Shown: positions 1 through 7,496 of the stretch, in pieces
How positions within the stretch are numbered: position 1 is the first letter of the stretch
Layout of the letters: the number at the start of each line of letters is the position of its first letter
NCBI GenBank assembly: GCA_024277285.1
Contig: JAJRVM010000202.1
Span: forward strand, 1-19,537
DNA: 19,537 nucleotides
Origin: Planctomycetota bacterium
Lineage (GTDB): Bacteria > Planctomycetota > Planctomycetia > Pirellulales > Pirellulaceae
Reading direction: 5' to 3'
Translations under genes and position numbers: made by a program
The notes under the pieces: generated by a model
Database searches by the model: none
Seen by the model: the letters and a program-made list of their open reading frames with translations, nothing else
What the model was told of the DNA's origin: nothing

Positions 1-2
1 AA

Positions 3-242
3 GGTCAGCAGAGTCAAAGCGGCTTCACTCGTTACGTGCTGGGGCTAGCGGCATCCGTGGTAACCCCGACGGCATCGCTTCTTGAATCGGTATCCGAGAC
101 CGTCGGCATCAAGCACCTGAGGCGGTGGCTGACAGAGCATCCCCCCTCGAGCCTTCAATCCAAACGCCTCCGCGATTTAAGCCGCCACAACAAGGAACAA
201 AACCAGGATAAACCTACTGCCCACGGAATACCTACTTTTTAA
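3..242 (+). CDS. possible 3' end of an unidentified protein gene (partial)
   Basis: The frame beginning at base 3 is open from the window edge to a TAA at 240-242, about 79 codons. It may be the C-terminal end of a gene that starts outside the window. The internal GTG at 36 is another possible start but has no convincing ribosome binding site. The translated text begins with a mildly hydrophobic stretch (LGLAASVVTPTASLL), continues through a charged stretch (KHLRRWLTEHP) and ends in a polar tail. I recognise no domain. A stop-free run of this size can also arise by chance in GC-rich DNA, so the call is tentative. A small hairpin follows at 245-258. Confidence 0.3.
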   Translation, partial: GQQSQSGFTRYVLGLAASVVTPTASLLESVSETVGIKHLRRWLTEHPPSSLQSKRLRDLSRHNKEQNQDKPTAHGIPTF

Positions 243-562
243 CAGCCCAGGTCTGGGCCTCGAATCGCTACGGTTCCTCGCCCGAGGCTAGCGCCTTCGG
301 CTCACTAAGTCAACAGGCCGTATCGCCGTCGGCTCACGGGACCCCCGATCCTCAGTAATCGGACGGACTTCTAGAATCATGCCTCCCCCTTATAGGGTAT
401 TCGCGCCAAGCCGCAAAGACGCCAAGCCAACAGGAATCGAATCAAGAGACTTGGCGGCTTCGCATCGGCGGAAAAAAACTATCGAGATCGGGGGGTAGGA
501 CGGGACAGTGATTCATTGCTCGGTCCTTAGCGGCTTGTCGTGAGATTTTGCCTTGGGCGGAT
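243..562. other. gene-free stretch with small hairpins and a repeat remnant
   Basis: I see no supported gene here. The stretch holds a short hairpin (GCCCAG/CTGGGC, 245-258), a second one (CCTCG-CC-CGAGG, 276-287), two related words containing 'tcggctcac' near 298-305 and 328-338, and the repeat-like block at 403-462. Neither hairpin is followed by a T-run, so rho-independent termination is not well supported. The final 100 bases lead to the end of the minus-strand TPR gene and show nothing recognisable. Confidence 0.5.
403..462. repeat. interspersed-repeat remnant of the 'cgcaaagacgc' type with weak dyad symmetry
   Basis: The block contains gcgccaagccgcaaagacg followed by ccaag. About 25 bases later it has the word cttggcgg, which is complementary to part of the first. 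The central word 'cgcaaagacg' recurs in the gap at 18111-18317. Short non-coding repeats of this flavour are common in planctomycete gaps as far as I know. Whether these blocks are a true family needs a whole-genome comparison. Confidence 0.4.
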
Positions 563-1291
563 TCACTGCAGGCGGATTCTTGCTTCCTCAGCCCACGGGC
601 TTTCCGGTGCCAATTCCAAGAAATCTTGCCAATGCGACTCGGCCTCCCCGAATCGCCCCAGCTCATCCAGTACGCGGGCCAAGTGATAGTGAGCGTCGGG
701 ATAATCGGGATGTGAAAACAGAGCGCCTTCGAAGGCCGCGACGGCCAATTCGACTTGACCGGTTTCCACTAGCACGCAGCCAAGATTCGCGCGAGCTTCG
801 ACGTAGTTCTCGTCCAACTCGATCGCCATCGAATAGCGTTCACGTGCCGCGTTGACGTCTCCCTTCAGGTACAACAATTCGGCCAGACGAAAACAAACAT
901 CAGGTCGTGGCCCATCGGCAACCAGCGCCACGCGGTACATTTCTACCGCATCTTCGATCCGCCCTTCATCCTCCAGTTCGACCGCCAACGACAGCATCTC
1001 GTCAGCGGTTGGCGACGGATCGGCACGTTGTGATAACCATTGCGTGATAGGCAGAACGCAGCGTGACGTCGTTCCGGTCTCTGTGGCCGCCGGTGGGCTC
1101 GGTTCGTCGGATCCGCACGACTCGTGCTCCGGGAAATCGAGGCGCATCTGCCCACCGGGCTCGATCAGTCCTTCGCCTTGTCGTAACAACAGGTCACGGC
1201 CCTGGACGATGACGGACAATTGAGCCAACGGCCGTTCGACATCGGGCACGAGGCGAGCGAGCTGTTCGAGCTGGCGTTCGATCTCGTCCGG
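563..1291 (-). pseudogene. TPR-containing C-terminal part of the BRCT-MerR-TPR gene, cut off by an in-frame TGA
   Basis: This segment continues in exactly the same frame as the gene upstream (1292-1795), directly after a TGA at 1292-1294. The first codons read PDEIERQLEQLARLVPDVE, which follows naturally from the end of the MerR-type domain. A separate translation could only begin at a weak GTG (1249) with no Shine-Dalgarno. From that GTG, residues 1-40 form a conserved-looking segment (LAQLSVIVQGRDLLLRQGEG), 41-80 a low-complexity linker, and about 81-216 three to four tetratricopeptide repeats, for example AEMYRVAL-like and DAHYHLARVLDELGRFGEAE. TPRs bind protein partners. The segment ends at a clean TGA after EEARIRLQ. 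The intact coding quality on both sides suggests a recent nonsense change, a sequencing error, or readthrough. Confidence 0.7.
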
Positions 1292-1795
1292 TCATGCGCC
1301 GGCGGCCAGCAGCTCGGCCAATCGCCGCGCGGTCGCCACTTCCTGGAAGTCAAAATATGGTAGCCGATGAACTTCTCGCGTCGGCACGATCAACCCGCGA
1401 CGACTCCAACGGCGAATCACCGCCACGGATACGCCAAGCAAATGAGCTAACATGCCTGGCGTATAGAGACGCCGTCCGAATGGTTCGCTCTCGACCATTC
1501 CCAATCGCTGCCAGAATTGGGTTTCCGAGATAATTTCCAATTGCCCACGCGCGGCAGCCTCGCGAATCGCGTCATCCAAACATGGGTTGCCGCTCAGGGG
1601 CAATTCTTCGGCACCCAGAACGACGAGATCGAGCGGCAACTCACATCGCTCAGACGGCACGCCGCCATGCTGACGGACCAGCCGACTGGCCTCACGACGA
1701 TTCACGCCACCCATCTTGCCCACGAAGGCGACACGGAGAGACTTCAGCCGCTGAGTGGCGGTTGCGTCGTCGGCTGCCGCTTGGTCCGTTGCCAT
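1292..1795 (-). CDS. BRCT domain plus MerR-type HTH protein, N-terminal part of an interrupted gene
   Basis: Starting from the ATG at 1795, residues about 20-100 look like a BRCT domain: RVAFVGKMGGVNRREASRLV, then QHGG, then DLVVLGAEELPL. BRCT domains bind phosphopeptides or DNA ends and are best known from NAD-dependent DNA ligase. Residues about 110-163 look like a MerR-type winged HTH (LYTPGMLAHLLGVSVAVIRRW, then RGLIVPTREVHRLPYFDFQEV), which normally binds promoter DNA. The product stops at a TGA after ELLAAGA, but the same frame resumes with a TPR region. A TTG at 1819 is an alternative start that adds eight residues; the ATG is preferred because neither has a strong ribosome binding site. 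Likely role: regulator or adaptor linking DNA and protein partners; function unknown. Confidence 0.65.
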   Translation of the reverse strand: MATDQAAADDATATQRLKSLRVAFVGKMGGVNRREASRLVRQHGGVPSERCELPLDLVVLGAEELPLSGNPCLDDAIREAAARGQLEIISETQFWQRLGMVESEPFGRRLYTPGMLAHLLGVSVAVIRRWSRRGLIVPTREVHRLPYFDFQEVATARRLAELLAAGA

Positions 1796-2042
1796 GTCTT
1801 CGTCTTGTTCAACACTCAATGCCCCGTCGCCGTACGATGCGACGGCGTCCCTTGAAGCAAAGCAAGAAAAGATGTGTCGATCCGTCGTTTACGGATCAGG
1901 TCCGGTCAGCACTGGTCGGCACCTCGTTTACCGAAAAGTCAACCAGCGCGCCGGCACGTGCAATTACAGGGGGCAGTTTGAGCGAGGCCGTTGCCGATGT
2001 CAAGGCTCGGAGACGCAGCCGGTTCGCCCAAGGCGAGCCGCG

Positions 2043-3269
2043 CTACTCACGATCGATTTTGGGGCGCTCGGAACTGGCCGCCGGACTGTCGGGCGGAATG
2101 AGCGAACTCGAACCCGGTACGACCTCGGTGACCGTCGCGCCCCCCTGGTCAATGGGAACTCGTGTCACCACGGTCCGCGGCACACATTGCACACTCTCTT
2201 CGGCAACCCATCGGGACACGCGCCGCCGCACTTGCTCGGTCCTTTGTTCGGCAACCCATTTTTGAACTCGAACCGGCGTCTCTTCGGTGCGTTGTTCCCG
2301 AACATAACGCAACGTCGTTACGGGGATCTTACGCACCATTTCTTGGCGTTCCCAACGAACTTTCTGCACCGGGATCTTGCGGACCACCGTCTCGACGACC
2401 GGCCGCTGAACGGTGACCGGGACCATTCGTCGTTGCTCCTCTCGCTCAATCCGCGTCGTCGTAACGGGCACCGTGCGAACCTCCTCAATCGCCTCATAAC
2501 GAGTCGTTTGGACGGGAACCTTGCGGACGATGTTCTGTGATACATAGCTCGTTTGTGGTACGGTCAGTGCCACGACATTGGGCACGTAAACCCTCTGCGT
2601 GTTGTAGCGGCCGGGGCGTTGTTCCGGTACCCAGTACAGCCCGGCACGTTGCGAGGTCTGCTCGCCGGTGTATGGATTGGCGTAGTGAGTTCGCGGCAGC
2701 CAGCGAAGTCGAGTTCGTGCCGGACCCGGTTGATAAGTCGTCTTGTCGACGTATCGACCCTGGTCGACCATTTGCGTCGTCATCGTCGTCACGGGGCGCA
2801 ACAGTGTTTGGCATTCATCGCGGTACTGCGTTTCAATGACGGGCTTCATGACCGTACGACGTTCTTCTCGCATGGAGGTTTCCGTGACGGGCCTCATCAC
2901 CGTCCGTCGCTCCTCACGCATCTGAGTTTCCGTCACGTAGTGGGTACGTTGAACTGTCTCTTCGCGATACTCGGTTTCATAGACGGGCTTAAGTACCGTG
3001 TAGCGTTCTTCTCTTTCAGACGTCTCACGCACCGGCTTCAGTACCGTGTAATGCCGCTGTCGAACCTGCGTTTCCCAGACCGGGCGGTAGGTTGTGACCG
3101 GTCGCTCTTCAATCTGAGTCTCGGTCTGCAGCCGGTACGTGGTGACCGGCCGCTGCTCGACAATGGTCTGCGGCACGAGGCGATACGTTTCACAGCCGAC
3201 CTGGGCGGTTGCGGGGGCGACCATCAGACACACGAGACCGGTCGTCGCGGCAAGTAGAACGTTCTTCAT
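2043..3269 (-). CDS. secreted YTV-repeat protein (planctomycete type)
   Basis: This 408-residue protein has an N-terminal signal peptide (about 1-23, ending near PATAQ). From about 27 to 165 it carries tandem repeats of roughly 18-22 residues built on patterns such as RPVTTYR, YTVLKPV and RRTVMRPVTET. A distinct middle segment (about 183-245) contains RWLPRTHYANPY and GLYWVPEQRPGRY. A second repeat block of a related but different phase (about 246-375) follows, with motifs such as VRKIPVTTLRY and VQKWVAEQRTEQ. Arg/Glu/Thr/Val-rich repeats with YTV or similar cores define a family (YTV) known from planctomycetes and linked there to the cell wall fraction. It is therefore probably exported and structural. 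The C-terminal 30 residues are polar and disordered-looking. The ATG is preceded by a weak GAGGAT about 12 bases upstream. Confidence 0.8.
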   Translation of the reverse strand: MKNVLLAATTGLVCLMVAPATAQVGCETYRLVPQTIVEQRPVTTYRLQTETQIEERPVTTYRPVWETQVRQRHYTVLKPVRETSEREERYTVLKPVYETEYREETVQRTHYVTETQMREERRTVMRPVTETSMREERRTVMKPVIETQYRDECQTLLRPVTTMTTQMVDQGRYVDKTTYQPGPARTRLRWLPRTHYANPYTGEQTSQRAGLYWVPEQRPGRYNTQRVYVPNVVALTVPQTSYVSQNIVRKVPVQTTRYEAIEEVRTVPVTTTRIEREEQRRMVPVTVQRPVVETVVRKIPVQKVRWERQEMVRKIPVTTLRYVREQRTEETPVRVQKWVAEQRTEQVRRRVSRWVAEESVQCVPRTVVTRVPIDQGGATVTEVVPGSSSLIPPDSPAASSERPKIDRE

Positions 3270-3310
3270 ATTGGTTTACGATCCTCGAACTCGAACACCT
3301 TGGCTTCGAT

Positions 3311-3348
3311 TAATTCAACCCGTGACACGTAATTCAACCCGTGGCACG
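3311..3348. repeat. 19-bp tandem duplication (two copies)
   Basis: The unit taattcaacccgtgacacg (3311-3329) is followed directly by a copy with one change (3330-3348, gtggcacg in place of gtgacacg). It lies about 42-80 bases upstream of the YTV gene start, so it could be a duplicated regulator site or simple slippage. Confidence 0.75.
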
Positions 3349-3460
3349 CCGACGATGCGACACGGTGGTAAGGCACACCGACGGCGCGACGCACCCAAAG
3401 CAGCCGTACTCCACTCTATTTAGAACTTTGCGTGATATTCAGCCAAACGGCAACTGACGG

Positions 3461-3480
3461 ATGTCGTTTTTTTTCGACAT
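3461..3480. repeat. perfect 6-bp inverted repeat around a T8 loop
   Basis: The arms ATGTCG (3461-3466) and CGACAT (3475-3480) enclose eight T residues. The T-run sits in the loop rather than after the stem, so this is not a standard terminator. It lies in the gap downstream of the HEAT-repeat gene. Confidence 0.5.
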
Positions 3481-3646
3481 GCGAGCGACAAGGGAAAATA
3501 GCATAAGGAGTTAGCGAAATCGGAAATTTCTAAAGTTCTTTCCGCTAGCAGCCGACAGCTCAACAGGTGAATTTCGTGCAACCGGGCTAAGCTGCAGGGT
3601 CCTGTTGGCAAGGTTTGCGCAGTCGCTACCACCCGACCTGTGCCCG

Positions 3647-4690
3647 TCATGCACTCCATGCGGCTGGAAGGCTCGGCCACCTGGCCGAGCGTTGATCGAG
3701 CTGATCCTCGGCCGATCGAACATCGATGAGGATGCCACGTCGGATGTTGTCGTTGAGCTGTGGATCTGAGCTCAGTTGGTCGATCGCCTGTTTCACCGAA
3801 TCCAGATTCACATCACGATTGGCCTCGGCCAGCTGCACCGTCGCTCGCAACGCGTTTTGAAGAATGGTCGTCACGCCGATATCGTTCGTTGCGTCGTTGG
3901 CCGACGATTCCATCTTGCGAAGTTGGAGCATTTCGACGAGGCGGGGAACGGATCGCTTGTCGCCATGCCGAGCCAAGCCGGTGGCCGCATTGTACCGAAC
4001 CGTCGGTTCTGGATCGGCCAGCATTTTCGCGAGCACCTCCTGGGCGTCGGCTCCACCGATTACTCCCAAAGCGAAGGCGGCGCGCAGTCGCAACTGGGCA
4101 TCCAACTCGCGCTCGTCCGGCTGATCGGACGACTGATCGGCGGCCTGCCGCAGGGCCAACATCAACGGTTCGTTCTGCTGGAAATTCCGTCGCCGCGCCG
4201 CCGACTGGTCCGCTCGGCTCGCCAATGCCTCGACGGCCATCTTGCGCACCTCGATTTCAGCCAACTCACGCTGCAAGCTGGCCGCGTTGATCAACTCGGG
4301 AAGTCCGTCATCGACTTCGAAGACGCCTAACGCCGAACAGAGGTAGACACGTAGCTTGATCCGTTCGGCCGACATGTCACCCGCCTCCAGCTCACGGCCC
4401 AGGACATCGGCAAGCTGTTTCGCCATCTGTGAGTCTTGTCGCAGCTCGTCGTTGCGCCGGTCCGTCAACAAGTTGGCGATCGTCAAAGCCTTCTGCCAAC
4501 TGCCAGCATTCAGCCTTGACAGATCACGGACCAAGTCCTGTGGCTGCGACCCCATGTGCGCCAACCAGTTGAACATCAGGCACACCATGACGATCACCAT
4601 GACAATCACCAAGGGAACAACAAACAACTGCATGAGGAACCCTGCCGAGGGCGGTTGGACGGGAGGCAGGTTGTCTTCAGGAGCGGTCAT
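3647..4690 (-). CDS. membrane-anchored HEAT-repeat protein
   Basis: The product is 347 residues long from the ATG at 4690. A TTG one codon earlier is possible, but GAGG eight bases upstream supports the ATG. A short Pro-rich N-terminus is followed by one strong transmembrane segment at about 18-45 (LFVVPLVIVMVIVMVCLMF). The rest is mainly helical and probably on one face of the membrane. HEAT-like repeats are clearest at about 200-258 (RLRAAFALGVIGGADAQEVLA, then DPEPTVRYNAATGLARHGD followed by VPRLVEML), with weaker ones before. HEAT repeats are helical scaffolds for protein contacts; no catalytic motif is visible. The gene is divergent from the lipoate-ligase-family gene. The substrate or partner cannot be inferred from the sequence. 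Confidence 0.8.
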   Translation of the reverse strand: MTAPEDNLPPVQPPSAGFLMQLFVVPLVIVMVIVMVCLMFNWLAHMGSQPQDLVRDLSRLNAGSWQKALTIANLLTDRRNDELRQDSQMAKQLADVLGRELEAGDMSAERIKLRVYLCSALGVFEVDDGLPELINAASLQRELAEIEVRKMAVEALASRADQSAARRRNFQQNEPLMLALRQAADQSSDQPDERELDAQLRLRAAFALGVIGGADAQEVLAKMLADPEPTVRYNAATGLARHGDKRSVPRLVEMLQLRKMESSANDATNDIGVTTILQNALRATVQLAEANRDVNLDSVKQAIDQLSSDPQLNDNIRRGILIDVRSAEDQLDQRSARWPSLPAAWSA

Positions 4691-4752
4691 CAATAAAACC
4701 TCATTGTCCGAATCTCGTTTGCGAACAGCATGCCAGACCGAGTGGTCCCCGA

Positions 4753-4780
4753 GAAAGAGCCGATAGGAAAGAGCCGATAG
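4753..4780. repeat. 14-bp tandem duplication (gaaagagccgatag x2)
   Basis: Two exact adjacent copies lie at 4753-4766 and 4767-4780 in the divergent gap between the HEAT-repeat gene and the lipoate-ligase-family gene. They may be a slippage duplication or a paired regulator site. Confidence 0.8.
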
Positions 4781-4841
4781 AAGATATTCGTTCGAGTTTA
4801 ACCCTCAGGCACCTTTTCCGCGACCGGGTGCGACAAAATGC

Positions 4842-4862
4842 GTCCACGGTCCACGGTCCACG
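4842..4862. repeat. 7-bp tandem repeat (gtccacg x3) upstream of the lipoate-ligase-family gene
   Basis: Three exact copies are followed by a degenerate fourth (gtcggcg, 4863-4869). The array ends about 55 bases before the ATG at 4918. It is a simple-sequence repeat whose copy number could vary between strains. Confidence 0.75.
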
Positions 4863-4917
4863 GTCGGCGGTATCCTGGCGGGCGAGCAAGACCGGATCGA
4901 ACGGAGGCCAAGAAGCC

Positions 4918-5628
4918 ATGAATTACCTTGACTTGACCCTACCGACCGTGGCCGAGAACTTGGCACTGGATGAAGTATTGCTGGATCAGTTCGCGACTTA
5001 CGGCAATTTGTTACGGCTGTGGGAAGCCAAGCAAACGGCAGTCGTCGTGGGACGAGGCTCACGCGTGGATCGGGAAGTGGATCGGCAGCAGTGCGATCGA
5101 GCGGGGATATCGATTCATCGCCGCTGCAGTGGTGGGGCGGCGGTTGTGATCGGTCCGGGTTGCCTGATGTACGCGGTCGTCCTGGCGACTCATGATCGGC
5201 CCGAACTGAACGTCATTGACCGCGCCCACCGTTTTGTGCTCGAGCGATTGCGAACGGCACTGCAGGGACTCGATGTGCACGTCACGTTGTCGGGCACGAG
5301 CGATTTGACATGTGCCGGCCGAAAATTCTCGGGTAACAGCCTTCGCTGTCGACGCGACTCGCTGCTCTACCATGGCACGCTGCTGTACGATGCCGACATC
5401 GCGCTGATCGAAACGTGTCTGACGATGCCGCCCAAGCAACCCGACTATCGGCAGCAGCGTCCACACCACCAGTTCCTCACGAATCTGCCAGTCACACAGC
5501 CTACCCTACGACAGGCGTTAACGGAGGCCTGGGAGTGTCGTGAAACGCTTCAAGCATGGCCCAACGAGGCGACGGCACGACGAGTCCACGAGCGGTACGC
5601 CCGGTCGGACTGGAACTTTTTGCGTTAG
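4918..5628 (+). CDS. lipoate--protein ligase A family protein (short form)
   Basis: The start at 4918 is chosen because GGAGG (4903-4907) lies ten bases upstream; the open frame extends 30 codons further without support. The 236-residue product has the biotin/lipoate ligase fold signature: LALDEVLL (about 16-22), HRRCSGGAAVV (67-77), and TSDLTCAGRKFSGNSLR (127-143) with the expected catalytic lysine at K136. The family attaches lipoate or octanoate to E2 and H-protein domains. Compared with LplA (about 330 residues) the C-terminal accessory domain is missing, and the usual RRxxGGGAVxHD motif is altered (GGA, then VIGPG). The protein could therefore be an amidotransferase or octanoyltransferase-like relative rather than a full ligase. 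It is the first gene of an operon with tmk and holB; the gap to tmk is 38 bases. Confidence 0.8.
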   Translation: MNYLDLTLPTVAENLALDEVLLDQFATYGNLLRLWEAKQTAVVVGRGSRVDREVDRQQCDRAGISIHRRCSGGAAVVIGPGCLMYAVVLATHDRPELNVIDRAHRFVLERLRTALQGLDVHVTLSGTSDLTCAGRKFSGNSLRCRRDSLLYHGTLLYDADIALIETCLTMPPKQPDYRQQRPHHQFLTNLPVTQPTLRQALTEAWECRETLQAWPNEATARRVHERYARSDWNFLR

Positions 5629-5666
5629 AATCGGGAAACTTGCCAGAACCCAGGAATCTGCCAAAC

Positions 5667-6302
5667 ATGACTCAACCTCACTTCTTCGTTTTCGACGGCG
5701 TGGACGGCGCGGGCAAGACGACCCAGATCCGCCGCTTTCAGACATGGCTCGAGGCGAATGGACAGGCGGTTGAAGTTTGTCGCGACCCGGGGACGAGCGA
5801 GTTGGGTGAAACGATTCGCGAGTTGCTTTTACAGTCGACGAGCATCGCGATCGACAATCGCGCCGAAATGCTGCTATACATGGCCGCGCGAGCTCAGTTG
5901 GTCGACCAAGTCATCCGACCGGCGATTGCGGCCGGCCGCTCCGTCATTTCGGATCGCTACCTGCTGGCCAACGTGGTATACCAAGGTCACGCGGGAGGCA
6001 TGTCGCCCGAAACGGTATGGCAAGTCGGCAAGGTCGCAACGGGCGGTCTGGAGCCCACGCTGACTCTGGTCCTGGACCTGGATCCCGAGCAGGCTGCCCT
6101 ACGACGGCTGGCTCCCCCCGATCGACTCGAACGCCGCGGCGAGGAGTACTTTCGACGTGTTCGTGCAGGTTTCTTGGACGAAGCTCAACGACGACCAGAA
6201 AGCATCAGCGTGATCGACGCGAGCGGCGATCCGGACGCCGTCGAGCAGGCGGTGCAGCGGGCCGCCTGCGACGCCATGCAACGAAATCGGGGGACGAGCT
6301 GA
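5667..6302 (+). CDS. tmk: thymidylate kinase
   Basis: The enzyme phosphorylates dTMP to dTDP with ATP in the pathway to dTTP, in the cytoplasm. The 211-residue product has the P-loop FDGVDGAGKTTQ (K17), the dTMP-binding RDPGTSELGETIRELL (39-54; most homologues read REPGGT), the DRY motif (DRYLLANVVYQG, 96-107) and an Arg-rich LID (DRLERRGEEYFRRV, 152-165). The ATG at 5667 starts right before the conserved core; earlier in-frame starts would run into the upstream gene. Its stop TGA shares a base with the ATG of holB (TGATG, 6300-6304), which implies translational coupling. The tmk-holB pair is a common arrangement in bacteria and joins dTTP supply with replication. Confidence 0.95.
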   Translation: MTQPHFFVFDGVDGAGKTTQIRRFQTWLEANGQAVEVCRDPGTSELGETIRELLLQSTSIAIDNRAEMLLYMAARAQLVDQVIRPAIAAGRSVISDRYLLANVVYQGHAGGMSPETVWQVGKVATGGLEPTLTLVLDLDPEQAALRRLAPPDRLERRGEEYFRRVRAGFLDEAQRRPESISVIDASGDPDAVEQAVQRAACDAMQRNRGTS

Positions 6303-7348
6303 TGGCGTGGTGCGGCATCGAAGGGCACGACGCCGTCGCGGATCGCTTTGAACGTTCCGTCGCTCGCAATCGATTGGCCAGTAGCTACCTGTTTATTGGC
6401 CCTCCGGGGATTGGCAAGCGATCCTTTGCGATCCGCCTGGCACAGGCGTTTCTCTGCGAGCGTCATGCCGAAGCGGAACTGATGCCCTGCCTGCGGTGCC
6501 CTTCATGCCAACAGGTTGTCGCCGATTCCCACCCCGACGTCGACCTGATCGCTCGTCCGGCCGGGAAGACCGTCATACCGATCGAACTGTTTATTGGTGA
6601 CCAAGAACACCGCTCTCGCGAAGGGCTCTGCCACCGCATCTCACTGCGGCCGAGCAGCGGTCGACGCCGAATCGCGATCATTGACGACGCCGATTGGATG
6701 AACCAAGAGGGTGCGAACTGTCTGCTCAAGACGCTGGAAGAGCCGCCTCCGAAATCGCTCTTGATACTGATCGCAACAAGCCTCCAGCGCCAGTTGATGA
6801 CCGTTCGGTCGCGATGTCAGGTGGTCCGATTTCAGCCCCTGTCCAATGCGTTCGTTCGGCAGTATGTGCTCGAGCAAGGTTTGTGTGACGACGAAGCGAG
6901 CGCCCAACGGCTCGCCGGTCTGGCCGAGGGAAGTCTCGATCGGGCTCGCGAGTTTGCCGATCCGGCGCTTCGCCAGTTCGGTGACGAGTTGGCGTCGCGA
7001 TGGGATCAGCCGGTTCCCGACACCATTGGTATCGCCAAGGATTTGCAATCGTTCGTCGAATCGGCCGGTCGTGATGCCGCGTCGCGGCGCAACCGGTTGA
7101 GACAGATCATTCAGCTGACGATGCGGCGTCTGCGCAGTGAGTTGCTCGAGCTGACCGTGGCTGGCTCGCCGACCTTCGCCCCACGCTCAACCACCGACGA
7201 GGACACGCACGGCCCGCTGGACGTTGCTGACCAGCGACTCGATCGCTGCTTGTTGGCACTCCAGCAGATTGACGCCCATGCCAACCTCGCCACACTGGTG
7301 GAATGCTGGGTCGACGACCTGGCCCAGGCCTTCTTCTTGCGGCGATGA
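6302..7348 (+). CDS. holB: DNA polymerase III delta' subunit, clamp-loader component
   Basis: The 348-residue product is an AAA+ protein of the clamp loader. It has a Walker A (FIGPPGIGKRS, 31-41), four cysteines typical of the zinc module (C52, C63, C66, C69), a Walker B (IAIIDDADWMN, 124-134), the sensor-like region LLKTLEEPPP (141-150), and the SRC arginine-finger motif (SRC, 170-172). The remainder is the helical collar domain. In the family, delta' bears the arginine finger for its neighbour but has poor ATPase activity of its own. Here the Walker A keeps GK but has R in place of the usual S/T, consistent with a weak or non-hydrolysing site. A DnaX-like reading is less likely because there are no long C-terminal domains. 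The start overlaps the stop of tmk. Confidence 0.9.
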   Translation: MAWCGIEGHDAVADRFERSVARNRLASSYLFIGPPGIGKRSFAIRLAQAFLCERHAEAELMPCLRCPSCQQVVADSHPDVDLIARPAGKTVIPIELFIGDQEHRSREGLCHRISLRPSSGRRRIAIIDDADWMNQEGANCLLKTLEEPPPKSLLILIATSLQRQLMTVRSRCQVVRFQPLSNAFVRQYVLEQGLCDDEASAQRLAGLAEGSLDRAREFADPALRQFGDELASRWDQPVPDTIGIAKDLQSFVESAGRDAASRRNRLRQIIQLTMRRLRSELLELTVAGSPTFAPRSTTDEDTHGPLDVADQRLDRCLLALQQIDAHANLATLVECWVDDLAQAFFLRR

Positions 7349-7496
7349 TCGACTACGCGAGCACGAGCATCCCGCGCCGCCCCCTAGTCTAAGTGTCTCG
7401 CGTGTACCCCCCAAACGCCGCAAGTAGAGGAACGCTAGCAATCGACATCGATTTCTTGACGACCCGGAAAACTTAGGTGATTCCCCGGCAAAATCG

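Larger units (their letters stand above)
3270..3646. other. gap between the HEAT-repeat gene and the YTV-repeat gene
   Basis: I see no gene in these 377 bases. They should hold the promoter of the minus-strand YTV gene, but I could not pick a convincing -35/-10 pair. They contain a 19-bp tandem duplication (3311-3348) and a perfect hairpin with a run of eight T in the loop (3461-3480), both listed separately. Confidence 0.5.

Noticed and set aside
1292..1294. TGA as a selenocysteine codon
   Set aside because: The position lies in a loop between domains, no redox motif surrounds it, and I see no obvious stable hairpin directly downstream. A nonsense change, an error or readthrough explains it better.
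1165..1353. ATG overlapping the interrupting TGA (ATGA at 1293-1296) as a restart for a downstream gene
   Set aside because: The ATG is in another frame and leads into a short Arg/Ser-rich shadow frame, not into the TPR frame.
1582..2265. Long plus-strand open frames covering the BRCT-MerR gene, the YTV gene and the gap between them
   Set aside because: They are rich in Arg, Ser and His and run antisense to genes with clear domains on the minus strand, as expected from GC-rich shadow frames.
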